Positions 42,121 to 51,076 of a DNA stretch of 64,000 nt are shown in pieces. The stretch is from positions 62,001 through 126,000 of the forward strand of contig NZ_JAPCKK010000034.1 of the NCBI RefSeq assembly GCF_030705605.1. The letters run 5' to 3'. Under the pieces are notes generated by a model. That model was not told the DNA's origin. It was given only the letters and a program-made list of their open reading frames with translations, and searched no databases. Positions within the stretch are counted from its first letter, which is position 1. Each line of letters begins with the position of its first letter. The stretch comes from Paenibacillus zeirhizosphaerae. Its GTDB lineage: Bacteria > Bacillota > Bacilli > Paenibacillales > Paenibacillaceae. The position numbers were made by a program, and so were the translations under genes.

Positions 42121-42413
42121 TTGTCCTCACCGTTTCTTTCTTAAAAGAAGTAATTAAATTCAAAAACCCACGCAGTCATGGACTCCTGTTATACAGGTTT
42201 CCCTGCAGTTGCCTAAATTATCGGCATACTGATCGGGCCTTGAATAGAATATTCCTTTTGAACGGTGTATGTAAAATGCTGTATTATCTTAAATGCGTCA
42301 ATTTGGGCTGAAATGATTCATGTAATCAAGAAAAATCAACTTTCTCAATAGAAAGCTCTTGTTCGCTTCTAAAATCGTGCCTATGATTGACTTTGTGCAT
42401 ACTATCACAACAT
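42121..42413 (-). promoter_or_regulatory. Leader and promoter region of kimA
   Basis: About 290 bp without a gene. On the minus strand a hairpin CCATG-ACTG-CGTGG followed by GTTTTTG lies at about 42164-42183, 45-60 nt before the start codon, and could be an attenuator. The conserved blocks of the ydaO/yuaA c-di-AMP riboswitch were looked for and not recognised. Confidence 0.35.
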
Positions 42414-42445
42414 AAAAAGGACGCTGGTCATTGAGACCAGTGCCC
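42414..42445 (-). terminator. Terminator of the second CmcI-like methyltransferase gene
   Basis: CGCTGGTC (42422-42429) pairs with GACCAGTG (42434-42441), with TCCTTTTT following on the minus strand. Confidence 0.7.
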
Positions 42446-42501
42446 GTTACCCGCGTCAGAGCTGCAAGATTTACAATTCAGGCGAGCGGATCGTTTCCAT
42501 A

Positions 42502-43158
42502 TCACCAAGAGTAAGAACCCGTTTTGCGGTCGATAGGCTTGTCTTGAGGTCTCTTTTCAATGACAAGGATACTGTCGTAATAAGTGAGGGACCAAGTGGT
42601 TTCGGTAAAGCGATCTACAGCAAGTTCAGGTGTTCTGGAGTGCCATGCGTTCAGCTTATCAATCAAACTTTTCGAATACTCGATGAAACTATTCGGGGAT
42701 CGGTACCCGCCCCCGTATTCTGACCAATAGCTTGTATGCAGATCTTCGGCAAGGTACACACCGTTAGGGGAGAGTAACGGGTACAATTCCTCGAAAGTAA
42801 CGCGCTGCTGCTCCATCGTGTGTCCGCCGTCATCGATAATAATATCAAAGGTTGGAAGAGAATGTTTTATTTGGTTCCAGAAATTTCGATCGCCCTGGTC
42901 TCCGATCTCGATTCGAACACGTTCTTCCTCGAAGAGTTTGCTTCTAGGTTCGACGTCAATCCCATAAATCATCGCCTGCTCTCCGAAATAGTGCTTCCAC
43001 ATTTGGATGGAGCCACCCTGATACACGCCAATTTCCAATAAATTGATTTCCTTGCCCACGAAACGGTCGAAATGGAATTCATAAATATCAAAGTAGTGCA
43101 TCCATTTATGGATGAGTCTCCCGTTGTTATCTGAAAAATAATCCACCAGCTTACCCAT
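42502..43158 (-). CDS. Sugar O-methyltransferase-like protein (CmcI/RMT family)
   Basis: 218 residues from ATG 43158, 6 nt after AAAGGTGG. The SAM motif is INLLEIGVYQGGSIQMWKHY, the acidic loop MIYGIDVEP and the metal-binding motif FDIIIDDGGHTMEQQRVTFE (Asp-Asp and His). This combination is found in sugar O-methyltransferases such as MycE and in cephalosporin-tailoring CmcI. It is monocistronic with its own terminator. It fits a role in methylating the glycans made by the surrounding clusters. Confidence 0.85.
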   Translation of the reverse strand: MGKLVDYFSDNNGRLIHKWMHYFDIYEFHFDRFVGKEINLLEIGVYQGGSIQMWKHYFGEQAMIYGIDVEPRSKLFEEERVRIEIGDQGDRNFWNQIKHSLPTFDIIIDDGGHTMEQQRVTFEELYPLLSPNGVYLAEDLHTSYWSEYGGGYRSPNSFIEYSKSLIDKLNAWHSRTPELAVDRFTETTWSLTYYDSILVIEKRPQDKPIDRKTGSYSW

Positions 43159-43354
43159 ATTATTCCACCTTTCTTTTTCCAATTAATTGGTTATTTTCGC
43201 ATCTGACATCAACATATTCATGAATGATTCTTTTTGTTCGCTTCATTTAAGAATGCACAGCAAAGTCTCGTTTCACCGCTCCAGAGAATAGTTTGATCAA
43301 CACATCGGCAGTCCGCAGGCCTTGTTGACATTGGATAAAAGAGGACGACAATCA

Positions 43355-43402
43355 GAAAAAGGACCTCTAATCCCGCTCAATAGCAGGATTAGAGGTCCTT
43401 TG
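43355..43402. terminator. Bidirectional terminator downstream of ribD
   Basis: AAAGGACCTCTAATCC (43358-43373) and GGATTAGAGGTCCTTT (43386-43401) form a perfect 16-bp stem, with T-rich flanks on both strands. Confidence 0.88.
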
Positions 43403-43414
43403 GCTCCCTCAGCT

Positions 43415-44506
43415 TCAGTCTGTTTTTGGAAAATAGGCTTCAATTTTCAGATCAACGCCCACCTGCTGCACACTCATTCGGGTAAGGGAGACGGCTTCAT
43501 CCATCACCGCTGCGCCCAAGCCTTCGAGGAAGGTCGGCGCATCCTTGCCCCCGACCAGCTTCGGAGCTACATATAATACAAGCTTGTCAGCCAGCCCCTG
43601 CTCGACGAAAGAGGCGTTCACCTGTCCTCCACCCTCCACCAAGAGCGAGGAGATTTCATGCTGGCCCAGAATATCGAGCATCTGCTCCAAATTCACACGC
43701 TCACCTTCCGTCGGTATGACCTTGACCCCTGCTTGCTCAAGCTGCCGCCGCTTGGCTTCATCCGGCGCGCTGCCGGTAAAAATCCACGTTTCCGCCTCTC
43801 CATCCGTTACGACACGCGCGTCCAACGGGGTGCGAAGGCGGCTGTCCAGAATGATACGCAGCGGATTTCTTCCATCCGGGAGTCGGGTGGTGAGCTGGGC
43901 ATCGTCATGCAGAAGAGTCTGAACACCTACCAGAATGGCGGCATGCTCATGGCGCAATCTGTGAACATCCTCTCTGGCCTCTCCGGAGGTGATCCATCTG
44001 CTGCTTGCCGTTCTTGTCGCAATTTTGCCGTCGAGCGTGACCGCCGACTTAATGGTGACAAAAGGCCGCTTGCTCACAATATAAGCATTGAATACCTCGT
44101 TCAACCGGACGGCTTCTTCTTCAAGCACACCCTGCATGACCTCAATGCCCGCATCCTTCAAGATTTGCACACCCCTGCCCGCTACCAGCGGATTCGGGTC
44201 CATCGCGGCAATCACGACGCGGCGGATGCCTGCACGAACAATGGCCTCGGCGCATGGACCTGTCCGTCCATGATGCGAGCAGGGCTCCAGCGTGACATAA
44301 ATGGTCGCCCCTTGCGCATGCTCACCCGCCATCCGCAGCGCATGAATCTCTGCATGGGGCTCGCCCGGCTTCAGATGGGCCCCGATCCCTACGATTCGTC
44401 CATCCTTGACGATGACCGAGCCCACCATAGGATTGGGCCGGGTTTGGCCGCGGGCCGCTTTGGCATTATCCAGAGCCAATCTCATGTATGTCTCATGCGT
44501 ACTCAT
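43415..44506 (-). CDS. ribD: Riboflavin deaminase/reductase
   Basis: 363 residues. The N-terminal zinc deaminase domain has HAE (GEPHAEIHALRM) and PCSHHGRTGPC; the C-terminal reductase domain from about 150 has VTIKSAVTLDGKIA, ILVGVQTLLHDDAQLTTR and LLVEGGGQVNASF. It converts the GTP cyclohydrolase II product to 5-amino-6-ribitylaminouracil phosphate, steps 2 and 3 of riboflavin synthesis. It overlaps ribA by 14 bp and is translated after it. ribE and ribH are absent, so the pair is only a partial pathway. Confidence 0.93.
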   Translation of the reverse strand: MSTHETYMRLALDNAKAARGQTRPNPMVGSVIVKDGRIVGIGAHLKPGEPHAEIHALRMAGEHAQGATIYVTLEPCSHHGRTGPCAEAIVRAGIRRVVIAAMDPNPLVAGRGVQILKDAGIEVMQGVLEEEAVRLNEVFNAYIVSKRPFVTIKSAVTLDGKIATRTASSRWITSGEAREDVHRLRHEHAAILVGVQTLLHDDAQLTTRLPDGRNPLRIILDSRLRTPLDARVVTDGEAETWIFTGSAPDEAKRRQLEQAGVKVIPTEGERVNLEQMLDILGQHEISSLLVEGGGQVNASFVEQGLADKLVLYVAPKLVGGKDAPTFLEGLGAAVMDEAVSLTRMSVQQVGVDLKIEAYFPKTD

Positions 44507-45266
44507 TTTTTAAGATCTCCTCATTTTGACCGAAATGACCGGAACGATTCACCTTGGTCTGCAAATATTTAACGTTAAATTCAGAGACATCGCCCCATAG
44601 CGGGACACGCTTGACCACGTTCATGCCGGAAGCCTTCAAGGCTTCGAGCTTCTTCGGATTGTTCGTAATCAACGTCACCGGCTGTTGTCTCAGATGCTTG
44701 AGAATGCTGATGGCATCCGTGTAGCTGCGGGAGTCGTCCACGAAACCGAGAGCCAGATTCGCTTCCACCGTATCCATACCATTCTCCTGCAGAATATACG
44801 CCATAGCTTTGCTGAACAACCCGATACCTCTACCTTCATGATTCGCCAGATAGAAGAGAGCCCCTGCCCCGTTGTCCGCAATCATTTTCATAGACTGTTC
44901 AAGCTGGTACCCGCAATCACAGCGCTTGCTGCCGAAAATATCCCCCGTGTGGCAGATGCTGTGCATGCGGATCAGCGCATCCTCGGCGTGCTCAAAGTCA
45001 CCGTATACCAGCACGCTGGACTGCTGCCCTTCCGCCAGATTCAGAGAAGAGAGCCGCTTGATCAAGGCCTCCGTAGTCGCCGTTTCACAAGCAGCCCGGT
45101 CGGCCTCGTCCTGCACAGGCAGCCAGCTGTACCATTGGAACACAACGGTTTTACCGTCAAGATTCACAGGAAGTCTGATGGGCCCGACCAAAATATTAGT
45201 TGATGTATCTGATTGTACAGTTGCTAGTTTATCTTTCAATATGGAGACTGCGTTGTCATAAATCAT
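44493..45266 (-). CDS. ribA: GTP cyclohydrolase II
   Basis: 257 residues. The zinc cysteines are in CHTGDIFGSKRCDCGYQLEQ, and NHEGRGIGLFSKAMAYILQE is the GTP-binding catalytic signature; LITNNPKKLEAL is near the C-terminus. It is a stand-alone cyclohydrolase without the RibB domain found in the fused enzymes of most Bacillus, with an N-terminal extension of about 45 residues typical of the RibA2/actinobacterial-like type. The product feeds ribD. No FMN riboswitch was recognised in the 310 bp upstream, so flavin repression is unlikely. Confidence 0.92.
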   Translation of the reverse strand: MIYDNAVSILKDKLATVQSDTSTNILVGPIRLPVNLDGKTVVFQWYSWLPVQDEADRAACETATTEALIKRLSSLNLAEGQQSSVLVYGDFEHAEDALIRMHSICHTGDIFGSKRCDCGYQLEQSMKMIADNGAGALFYLANHEGRGIGLFSKAMAYILQENGMDTVEANLALGFVDDSRSYTDAISILKHLRQQPVTLITNNPKKLEALKASGMNVVKRVPLWGDVSEFNVKYLQTKVNRSGHFGQNEEILKNEYA

Positions 45267-45580
45267 GCTGCACCATCCTTAGCTTCATTAAATTACAGAA
45301 ATTGTGAACTATACCCACCCGATGCATTCAGCTTTCAAAGTGCGATATAGATATTATAGAATATATGTTCGCTTTTTGGAAGCGAAATGTGATTCACTTA
45401 CAGTGGATGGAAGTCTGCTCACACCTAATGATCAAAGCTTTAGGCTTCGCTCATTTGATTACTTTATGTAACAAAGTATATTTATAAAACTTCATTTCGT
45501 CAAGTAATGGATATTATGATAAGTAACATTGTATATTTTTAATAGTCTTTGTATAATGAAATTCAAAGAGGTGATAGGTA
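45267..45580. promoter_or_regulatory. Divergent promoter region ribA / hxlR
   Basis: 314 bp without a gene. TTGTAT (45529-45534), 17 bp, TATAAT (45552-45557) is a near-consensus promoter for the hxlR-type gene. A hairpin TTCGCTT/AAGCGAA lies at 45368-45386 on the ribA side. The HxlR protein probably binds here. Confidence 0.6.
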
Positions 45581-45916
45581 ATGGAAACACAGCAACTATG
45601 CCCCCGGTTCGAGAGAGCCGTTGAACTGCTGAGCAAACGCTGGACAACGTTGATTGTCTATCAGCTCATGAACGGGCCGCAGCGGTTTGTCGGCATCGAG
45701 AATGCCCTGCCCAATCTGAGCGGCAAGGTCCTCTCGGAGCGTCTCAAGGAGCTGGAGGAAGAAGAAATTATTGAACGTGCCGTCTATCCCGAGAAGCCCG
45801 TCCGCATCGAATATTCACTGACACAGAAAGGCCGCGAATTGGCCCCTTTACTCGAGAATATACAAAATTGGGCCACCCGCTGGATCGAAGTACTGCCCGC
45901 GCTTGAGAAGCAATAA
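45581..45916 (+). CDS. HxlR-family transcriptional regulator
   Basis: 111 residues, the usual size. The CPRFERAVELLSKRWTTLIVYQLMNGPQRF start is diagnostic (Cys7 near the N-terminus is the redox- or aldehyde-sensing residue in several family members), with winged helix ALPNLSGKVLSERLKELEEE and YSLTQKGREL. ATG 45581 follows GAGGTGATAG. HxlR proteins sense quinones, aldehydes or diamide. Divergent orientation suggests control of itself and perhaps ribA-ribD. Confidence 0.92.
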   Translation: METQQLCPRFERAVELLSKRWTTLIVYQLMNGPQRFVGIENALPNLSGKVLSERLKELEEEEIIERAVYPEKPVRIEYSLTQKGRELAPLLENIQNWATRWIEVLPALEKQ

Positions 45917-46263
45917 AAATGGAACTGGCCGGGCAAACAAAGCCCACAAAAAGTGGGAAAAGGTCCCCCCCAAGCTGACATCGGTACTCAACCGGTGCCA
46001 GCTTTTTGTATGCTCTTTGGCTTTGAAATCACCGCCACTTATAGAGAAAATTCGGTCTTGATTTGGCTGATGGCTGTGGCAGGCGTCACCTTAAAGGAGC
46101 TCCGGATCTTTTATATTATTAGAAGTAATCTTTCGAAATACAGGATTAGTTGTTAATTTCTGTAACATATAAATCTCTCAACGCATATATTGTACGAGGC
46201 CTCAAATTGAATCCGTAGGGGCTCCATATGTCGGATGTATTTCTGTGAGGAGGGTTTTGAGAG
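45917..46263. other. Intergenic region with terminator
   Basis: 347 bp. AAGCTGACATCGGT (45972-45985) pairs imperfectly with ACCGGTGCCAGCTT (45991-46004), followed by a T-run: a rho-independent terminator for the hxlR gene. The remainder holds only a short unsupported frame and the upstream region of the fused methyltransferase gene, with GAGGAGGG at about 46249. Confidence 0.6.
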
Positions 46264-48345
46264 TTGAGAAATTCTATATTAATTATCGGTGGTTGCGGCT
46301 ACATCGGAAGCAAGCTGTATAGCTATCTGAGCAAACGCGGATATGCGGTAGATACGGTGGATTTGGAGATATACGGGAATTCTACCAATCCGGCGAACCT
46401 ACGAATGCACTATAGGGATCTGACAAAGGATCAATTGTCAAAATACGATTCGATCATTCATCTAGCTGCCCACTCAAGCGTCCAGATGGCAGTCGAAGAT
46501 CCGCGCGGTGCTTTCCATAATAATTTAATAGATTTTTATGATCTATTAGACAAGGTTGGCGATACAGTCCTGATCTACGCCAGCTCTTCCAGTGTCTATA
46601 CAGGAACTGGCGGCACACAAACCACCGAGGAATCGAAGCAATTTAATGTAGCCAATATGTACGATTTGACCAAATATACGGCCGATCAATTTGCAGCCAT
46701 CTCAGGCAAGAACTACTACGCCCTGCGGTTCGGCACGGTCAATGGGAGCTCAGCCAATCTTCGGCTGGACCTGATGATTAACCGGATGGTCTGGACAACG
46801 CTGCAGGAAGGCAAGATCAAGATCAACAATTCGCACGTCTATCGTCCGCTACTGGGCATGAACGACCTGTGCCGAGCGATCGAAGCAATTTTGACCGGAA
46901 ATGGCCAGCCGGGCGTATACAATCTGGCCAGCTTCAATTCGACGGTGCTTGATATTGCTGAAGCCGTCAGCCGGATCATGAACGTGCCGATCGAACGGCT
47001 CCCGGATTCCACCGCCTACAATTTCAGCATGGATAGCAGCAAGTTTGAACGCACCTATCAGTTTGCTTTCAACGATACGATCGAGTCGATCGTGGAAGAT
47101 CTGCTGGAACAACACCATACAACGGGGCTTGAAGTCAGACGCTACAAACGACTGACCCGCTGTCTGTGCTGTGATAGCGAGAATTTGCATTTGTACGCAA
47201 ATCTCGGCCACCAGCCATTAGCCAACAGCTATCATGATGGCACAGAAAAGCAGCCTGATTATCCACTGGAGGTAAATGTCTGCCAGGATTGCTTCCACAG
47301 CCAGCTCAGCATTGCGGTGAATCCGGATCTCCTGTTCAAGCATTATCTGTACGTCAGCGGGACGACCGCCACACTGCAGGATTACTTCCGATCGTTCGTT
47401 GAGACGGTGGAACAGCAGCAGCCCAAGAAGAAGCTGCGCGTCCTTGATATTGCAAGCAACGATGGCAGTCTTCTGGAGCATTTCGCCAAGAAGGGGCATG
47501 AGGTTCAAGGTGTCGATCCGGCCGAAAACCTGCGTGAGATCTCGGCAGACAAAGGAGTGCCGACATTGGTCGGTTACTGGGACCTCCAGACGGCTCGCCG
47601 CTTGAAGCAGAAGTACGACGTAATAGTGGCAATGAACGTGCTGGCCCACGTGTCCAATCCGCAGAAATTTTTGCTCGCATGCCGTGAAGTGCTGGCCGAA
47701 GGCGGCAAGATTTATATCCAGACTTCGCAGAGCGAAATGTTCAAGCGCTTTGAATTTGATACGATCTACCATGAGCACCATTCGTTCTTCACGACCCGCT
47801 CCTTCCGCACATTGGCCAAGCACGCCGGACTGAAGGTGATCCACGGGACCAAAGTACCTGTTCACGGCACTAGCTATTTGTGGACGCTCGGCGAGGCAGA
47901 CGCCACACCGGACGCATCAGTCCGTGAAATGGAAGAGGAAGAGGAGCAGGCAGGTTTCTACACGCTGCCTACTTACCGGCGTTTCGGCGAGAAGATGAAG
48001 CAGACTGCAGACCGTGTGCATGAAGCGATCCGCGAATACGCGGACCGGGGCTACAAGATCGTTGGCTACGGCGCAGCGGCGAAAGGAAATACGTTTTTGA
48101 ATTTCGCGAAGCTTGATCTTGACTTCATCGTGGACGACAATCCGCTCAAGAACGGCATGCTGACCCCTGGTCGGAACATTCCGATCCGCACTTCGGACGC
48201 TCTTCGTGATATTGAACAGCCGCTGTTTGTCTTGGTATTGTCGTGGAACTTCTTCGATGAAATCGTCTCCCGAATACGACAAGCCCGCAGCAACGAGCAG
48301 GATGTGTATATGCAGTATTTTCCAGAAGGGAGAATCACGTCATGA
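46264..48345 (+). CDS. Fused NAD-dependent epimerase and sugar C-methyltransferase
   Basis: 693 residues from TTG 46264 behind GAGGAGGG. Residues 1-290 are an extended SDR (ILIIGGCGYIGSKLYSYLSK, then SIIHLAAHSSVQMA, the Ser region YASSSSVY and catalytic YDLTKYTA). Residues 297-693 are a TylC3/NovU-type C-methyltransferase: zinc site CLCCDSE with CQDCFHSQ, SAM motif VLDIASNDGSLLEHFAKKG, the catalytic YHEHHSFFTTRS segment, and the C-terminal Rossmann part KIVGYGAAAKGNTFLNF. These usually separate enzymes methylate a ketosugar carbon and then epimerise or reduce it. The fusion suggests channelling of a nucleotide-linked 4-keto sugar. A glycosyltransferase gene overlaps its end by 4 bp. Confidence 0.9.
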   Translation: MRNSILIIGGCGYIGSKLYSYLSKRGYAVDTVDLEIYGNSTNPANLRMHYRDLTKDQLSKYDSIIHLAAHSSVQMAVEDPRGAFHNNLIDFYDLLDKVGDTVLIYASSSSVYTGTGGTQTTEESKQFNVANMYDLTKYTADQFAAISGKNYYALRFGTVNGSSANLRLDLMINRMVWTTLQEGKIKINNSHVYRPLLGMNDLCRAIEAILTGNGQPGVYNLASFNSTVLDIAEAVSRIMNVPIERLPDSTAYNFSMDSSKFERTYQFAFNDTIESIVEDLLEQHHTTGLEVRRYKRLTRCLCCDSENLHLYANLGHQPLANSYHDGTEKQPDYPLEVNVCQDCFHSQLSIAVNPDLLFKHYLYVSGTTATLQDYFRSFVETVEQQQPKKKLRVLDIASNDGSLLEHFAKKGHEVQGVDPAENLREISADKGVPTLVGYWDLQTARRLKQKYDVIVAMNVLAHVSNPQKFLLACREVLAEGGKIYIQTSQSEMFKRFEFDTIYHEHHSFFTTRSFRTLAKHAGLKVIHGTKVPVHGTSYLWTLGEADATPDASVREMEEEEEQAGFYTLPTYRRFGEKMKQTADRVHEAIREYADRGYKIVGYGAAAKGNTFLNFAKLDLDFIVDDNPLKNGMLTPGRNIPIRTSDALRDIEQPLFVLVLSWNFFDEIVSRIRQARSNEQDVYMQYFPEGRITS

Positions 48346-49097
48346 CAAGACTGCGCAGAACCGTTATTGCTCACTTTTATAATGAAGAATATTTGCTGCC
48401 CTGGTGGCTTGCTAACCATACCCGGTTGTTCGACCATGGCGTCCTCATTAATTACGGCTCGACGGACCGGTCCGTCGAGATTATCCGTCAGTTTGCTCCC
48501 CGTTGGGAGATACGCGATTCGCGCAATGAATATTTCGATTCGATTTCCGCCGACCGTGAAGTTATGGACATCGAACAAGAATTTGACGGGTGGAAGATGG
48601 CATTGAATATAACCGAGTTTTTCCGCTGCAAGGATATAGACCTTTTTCTTCAGCAAGTGGAACAAAGCGGCCATCAAGCATGCGCCATCCGTTCGGCCAT
48701 CATGGTCGATCCGTTGGACATACCACTTCCCCCCCTCAGTCTGTCCCATCATCTTTTTCAACAACGTTATTATGGATTTATTGAACTTGGACATACCCGA
48801 AGCCGGGTAATCCACCGATTCCCGAATGGCTACTATCACATAGGCAGGCATTCCACGGCTCATCCACACCAGGTAAATCCGCCAGGCGCTATGCTGTTGT
48901 GGTACGCATTCAGTCCATGGACAGAGGAAACAAAAAAACGCAAGCTGCAAATCAAGACCCGCATGCCCCCTAGCGGCTCCTTTGGAGGGTACCAGCATTG
49001 GTGGGGCCCGGACGAGCTTGAACAGCAGTATCAAGGGACCGCCTTACATGCTGTCGATTTACGGAAAGATACGGAGTACTTCAATCTTTGCTTTTAA
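48342..49097 (+). CDS. Small GT2/GT92-like glycosyltransferase
   Basis: 251 residues; ATG overlaps the previous stop (ATGA). VIAHFYNEEYLLPWWLANHT and GVLINYGSTDRSVEIIRQFA are the nucleotide-sugar binding start of Glyco_tranf_2_4 proteins. The usual D-x-D/E-F-L metal site is altered to WKMALNITEFFRCKDIDLFL, so metal binding may differ. HIGRHSTAHPHQVNP and SFGGYQHWWGPDELEQQYQG are C-terminal. It likely transfers the C-methyl sugar made by the fused enzyme. The acceptor is unknown. Confidence 0.78.
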   Translation: MTRLRRTVIAHFYNEEYLLPWWLANHTRLFDHGVLINYGSTDRSVEIIRQFAPRWEIRDSRNEYFDSISADREVMDIEQEFDGWKMALNITEFFRCKDIDLFLQQVEQSGHQACAIRSAIMVDPLDIPLPPLSLSHHLFQQRYYGFIELGHTRSRVIHRFPNGYYHIGRHSTAHPHQVNPPGAMLLWYAFSPWTEETKKRKLQIKTRMPPSGSFGGYQHWWGPDELEQQYQGTALHAVDLRKDTEYFNLCF

Positions 49098-49130
49098 AAG
49101 ATTTGAATCTTAAATACAGCCCAAGCATCA

Positions 49131-49176
49131 GCAAACGCAGCCCGCTCTCCTTCAGAGACGGGCTGCGTTTGCTTCT
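49131..49176 (+). terminator. Terminator of the methyltransferase-glycosyltransferase operon
   Basis: GCAAACGCAGCCCG (49131-49144) pairs with CGGGCTGCGTTTGC (49159-49172), followed by TTCTTCC. Confidence 0.85.
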
Positions 49177-49245
49177 TCCGCTTGACTATTCGCCTTGAAA
49201 ACAGCATTAGTTTACAGGCAGGATACAGCTGTCCGGGAGCCCGGT

Positions 49246-50712
49246 TTAAGGCATACGCTCCAGATACGGCTTCACCGTCTTCGCCAGCCGGTAACCGCTG
49301 GTCGCATCCCAGTTAACGGACCATGTCATAGCCCCGCGCAAATCCGGATATTTGGCCACTGGCTTATAGCTACCACAGCCGCTGCCTGTCGCAAGACAGC
49401 CCAGCGCGTTATTCACGACAGAAGGATCAACGTAACCTCCGCCTGCCGCATTCGATGTAGCCGGAACCCCGATGCCCAATTGGGATGGAGATACCCACTG
49501 CAGCGTCAAGTCCGACAAGGCGGTCAGGAAGTCTACATTGCCCTGCGGATAACATTTGCCGTCACGGCCAAGCATACAACCCGAGTTGTAGTATTGAACA
49601 TTGATGACGGTGGTTATATCCTTCAGATTTTTGTAAAGCTGCATGTAGGTCGTATTTTCACTCTGCATATCAATGGTTTGCGGGGCCATCGTCAGCACGA
49701 AGTCTGAGCCTACCCGCTGCTGGATCTGACGGATCGCGCTCGTTAAATTCGGCACATTCATGCCGTGCTCTAGATCGACATCAAGGCCGTCCAAGCCGAA
49801 TTGTGAAATGACCCCGGACATGCTTTCCACAAAATTGGACACGTTCGGTGATGCCGTGCTGAGATCAATATTACCTCTCTCTCCGCCGATCGAAATGATG
49901 ACCTTTTTGCCTTTTGCCTGCTTGGCTTTAATGTCACTGATCAGATCGGCATTGGTATAGCCTCCCAAGGCTGAAGAGAGCGAAGAGTCCACGTTAAATG
50001 TAACCGCCCCGGGCCTGGATGTATCCATGTCGGCGAAGGACAGCACGATGATATCGTATTCGTCAGGCACATCACGCAATCTCAAGTTAGTGGCCCCGTT
50101 CACGAAATTCTGCCAGTAACCGGTAAGCGTATGATCCGGCACATCGCCGCCTCCCCCGCCTCCGTCGGAAGGAGAGGTCGTCGCCGTCACCTGGGTGCTT
50201 GCGGCAGAAGTGTTTCCTGCGGCATCCTTGGCTGCTACACTGAAGACATAGGATGTACTGGCGGCAAGCCCGGATACCGTAGCCGTCGTGCCAGATACCG
50301 TAAGTACGGGGCTGGAGCCTCGATAGATCACATACCCGGTAACCCCAACATTATCCGTGGATGTGCTCCACGATAAGGACACACTGGATGAAGTAACCCC
50401 GGTTGCCGTCAGATTGGCTGGCACGCTGGGTGCTGTCGTATCACCGCCTCCGCCGCCTTCAATCTGATCCCACAAGGCCGGTACATGGGGCGGTTCCCAT
50501 CCCACCAGGGAGGTGTGCGCCTGAATGGCCTGATACGTTACTCCGCTATAGGTTACCGTATCCTTCACCGCATAGCTTACATTGGGTGCCCACGCTCCCC
50601 TGTCCGCAGCAAAAGCTGCAGCCGGCAGCAGAGCAGTCATTAGAGTCAGGACAAGCAACAGCGACAGCATCCTACCGTTGTGACGACGAATGGTCAGCAA
50701 GCTTCGAATCAT
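49246..50712 (-). CDS. Secreted chitinase, GH18 with CBM5/12 and FN3
   Basis: 488 residues from ATG 50712, 8 nt after AAGGAGG. Signal peptide LSLLLVLTLMTALLPAAAFA; a chitin-binding CBM5/12 (APNVSYAVKDTVTYSGVTYQ, then PPHVPALWDQIE); a Gly linker; an FN3 domain (about 95-180); a second Gly-rich linker; and a GH18 barrel with LDGLDVDLEH (DxxDxDxE; catalytic Glu about 312) and YYNSG near the substrate floor. The order resembles chitinase D of Paenibacillus/Bacillus circulans. It degrades chitin outside the cell. It is monocistronic and converges on the methyltransferase-glycosyltransferase operon. Confidence 0.94.
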   Translation of the reverse strand: MIRSLLTIRRHNGRMLSLLLVLTLMTALLPAAAFAADRGAWAPNVSYAVKDTVTYSGVTYQAIQAHTSLVGWEPPHVPALWDQIEGGGGGDTTAPSVPANLTATGVTSSSVSLSWSTSTDNVGVTGYVIYRGSSPVLTVSGTTATVSGLAASTSYVFSVAAKDAAGNTSAASTQVTATTSPSDGGGGGGDVPDHTLTGYWQNFVNGATNLRLRDVPDEYDIIVLSFADMDTSRPGAVTFNVDSSLSSALGGYTNADLISDIKAKQAKGKKVIISIGGERGNIDLSTASPNVSNFVESMSGVISQFGLDGLDVDLEHGMNVPNLTSAIRQIQQRVGSDFVLTMAPQTIDMQSENTTYMQLYKNLKDITTVINVQYYNSGCMLGRDGKCYPQGNVDFLTALSDLTLQWVSPSQLGIGVPATSNAAGGGYVDPSVVNNALGCLATGSGCGSYKPVAKYPDLRGAMTWSVNWDATSGYRLAKTVKPYLERMP

Positions 50713-51076
50713 AGTAAATTCCTCCTTGTCATAGTCAAATCTATGATCTCTCTCCACTCTCTTCAGCATCACCTCCTTAATCGCAAGACAGATAGGCAAT
50801 GAGTTCCCAAAACGTATGCAGTTTTGGTAGTTTTAATAGAAGCAGTTCCTGTAAGCACGAATTGGCATATACTTTAAAAGAAGAGCTACAACCGCTGAAG
50901 AAGAACGTTGCGCAAGAGGGGAACTACGGATTGGCAGGAAGTGAAAGGTTATATTTACCATTAATATATCATTGCTCCCCTTTCTCTCACAGGGAGAAAT
51001 TTATAGGATAAGAGGGAACAATCTTGAACTGGTATAATAGAATGGATTCACAACAAGCAGTCTGGAGACGAGATAA
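50713..51076. other. Intergenic region between chitinase and SWIM protein genes
   Basis: 364 bp holding divergent promoters; only short frames without ribosome binding sites. No operator-like palindrome or chitin-regulator site was identified by eye. Confidence 0.4.

Noticed and set aside
42121..42413. c-di-AMP (ydaO) riboswitch in front of kimA
   Set aside because: Conserved blocks were not found by eye; only a short hairpin is present.
45267..45580. FMN riboswitch upstream of ribA
   Set aside because: The characteristic AGGGGCGGGGTGAAATTCCC-like start and the paired blocks are absent on the minus strand.
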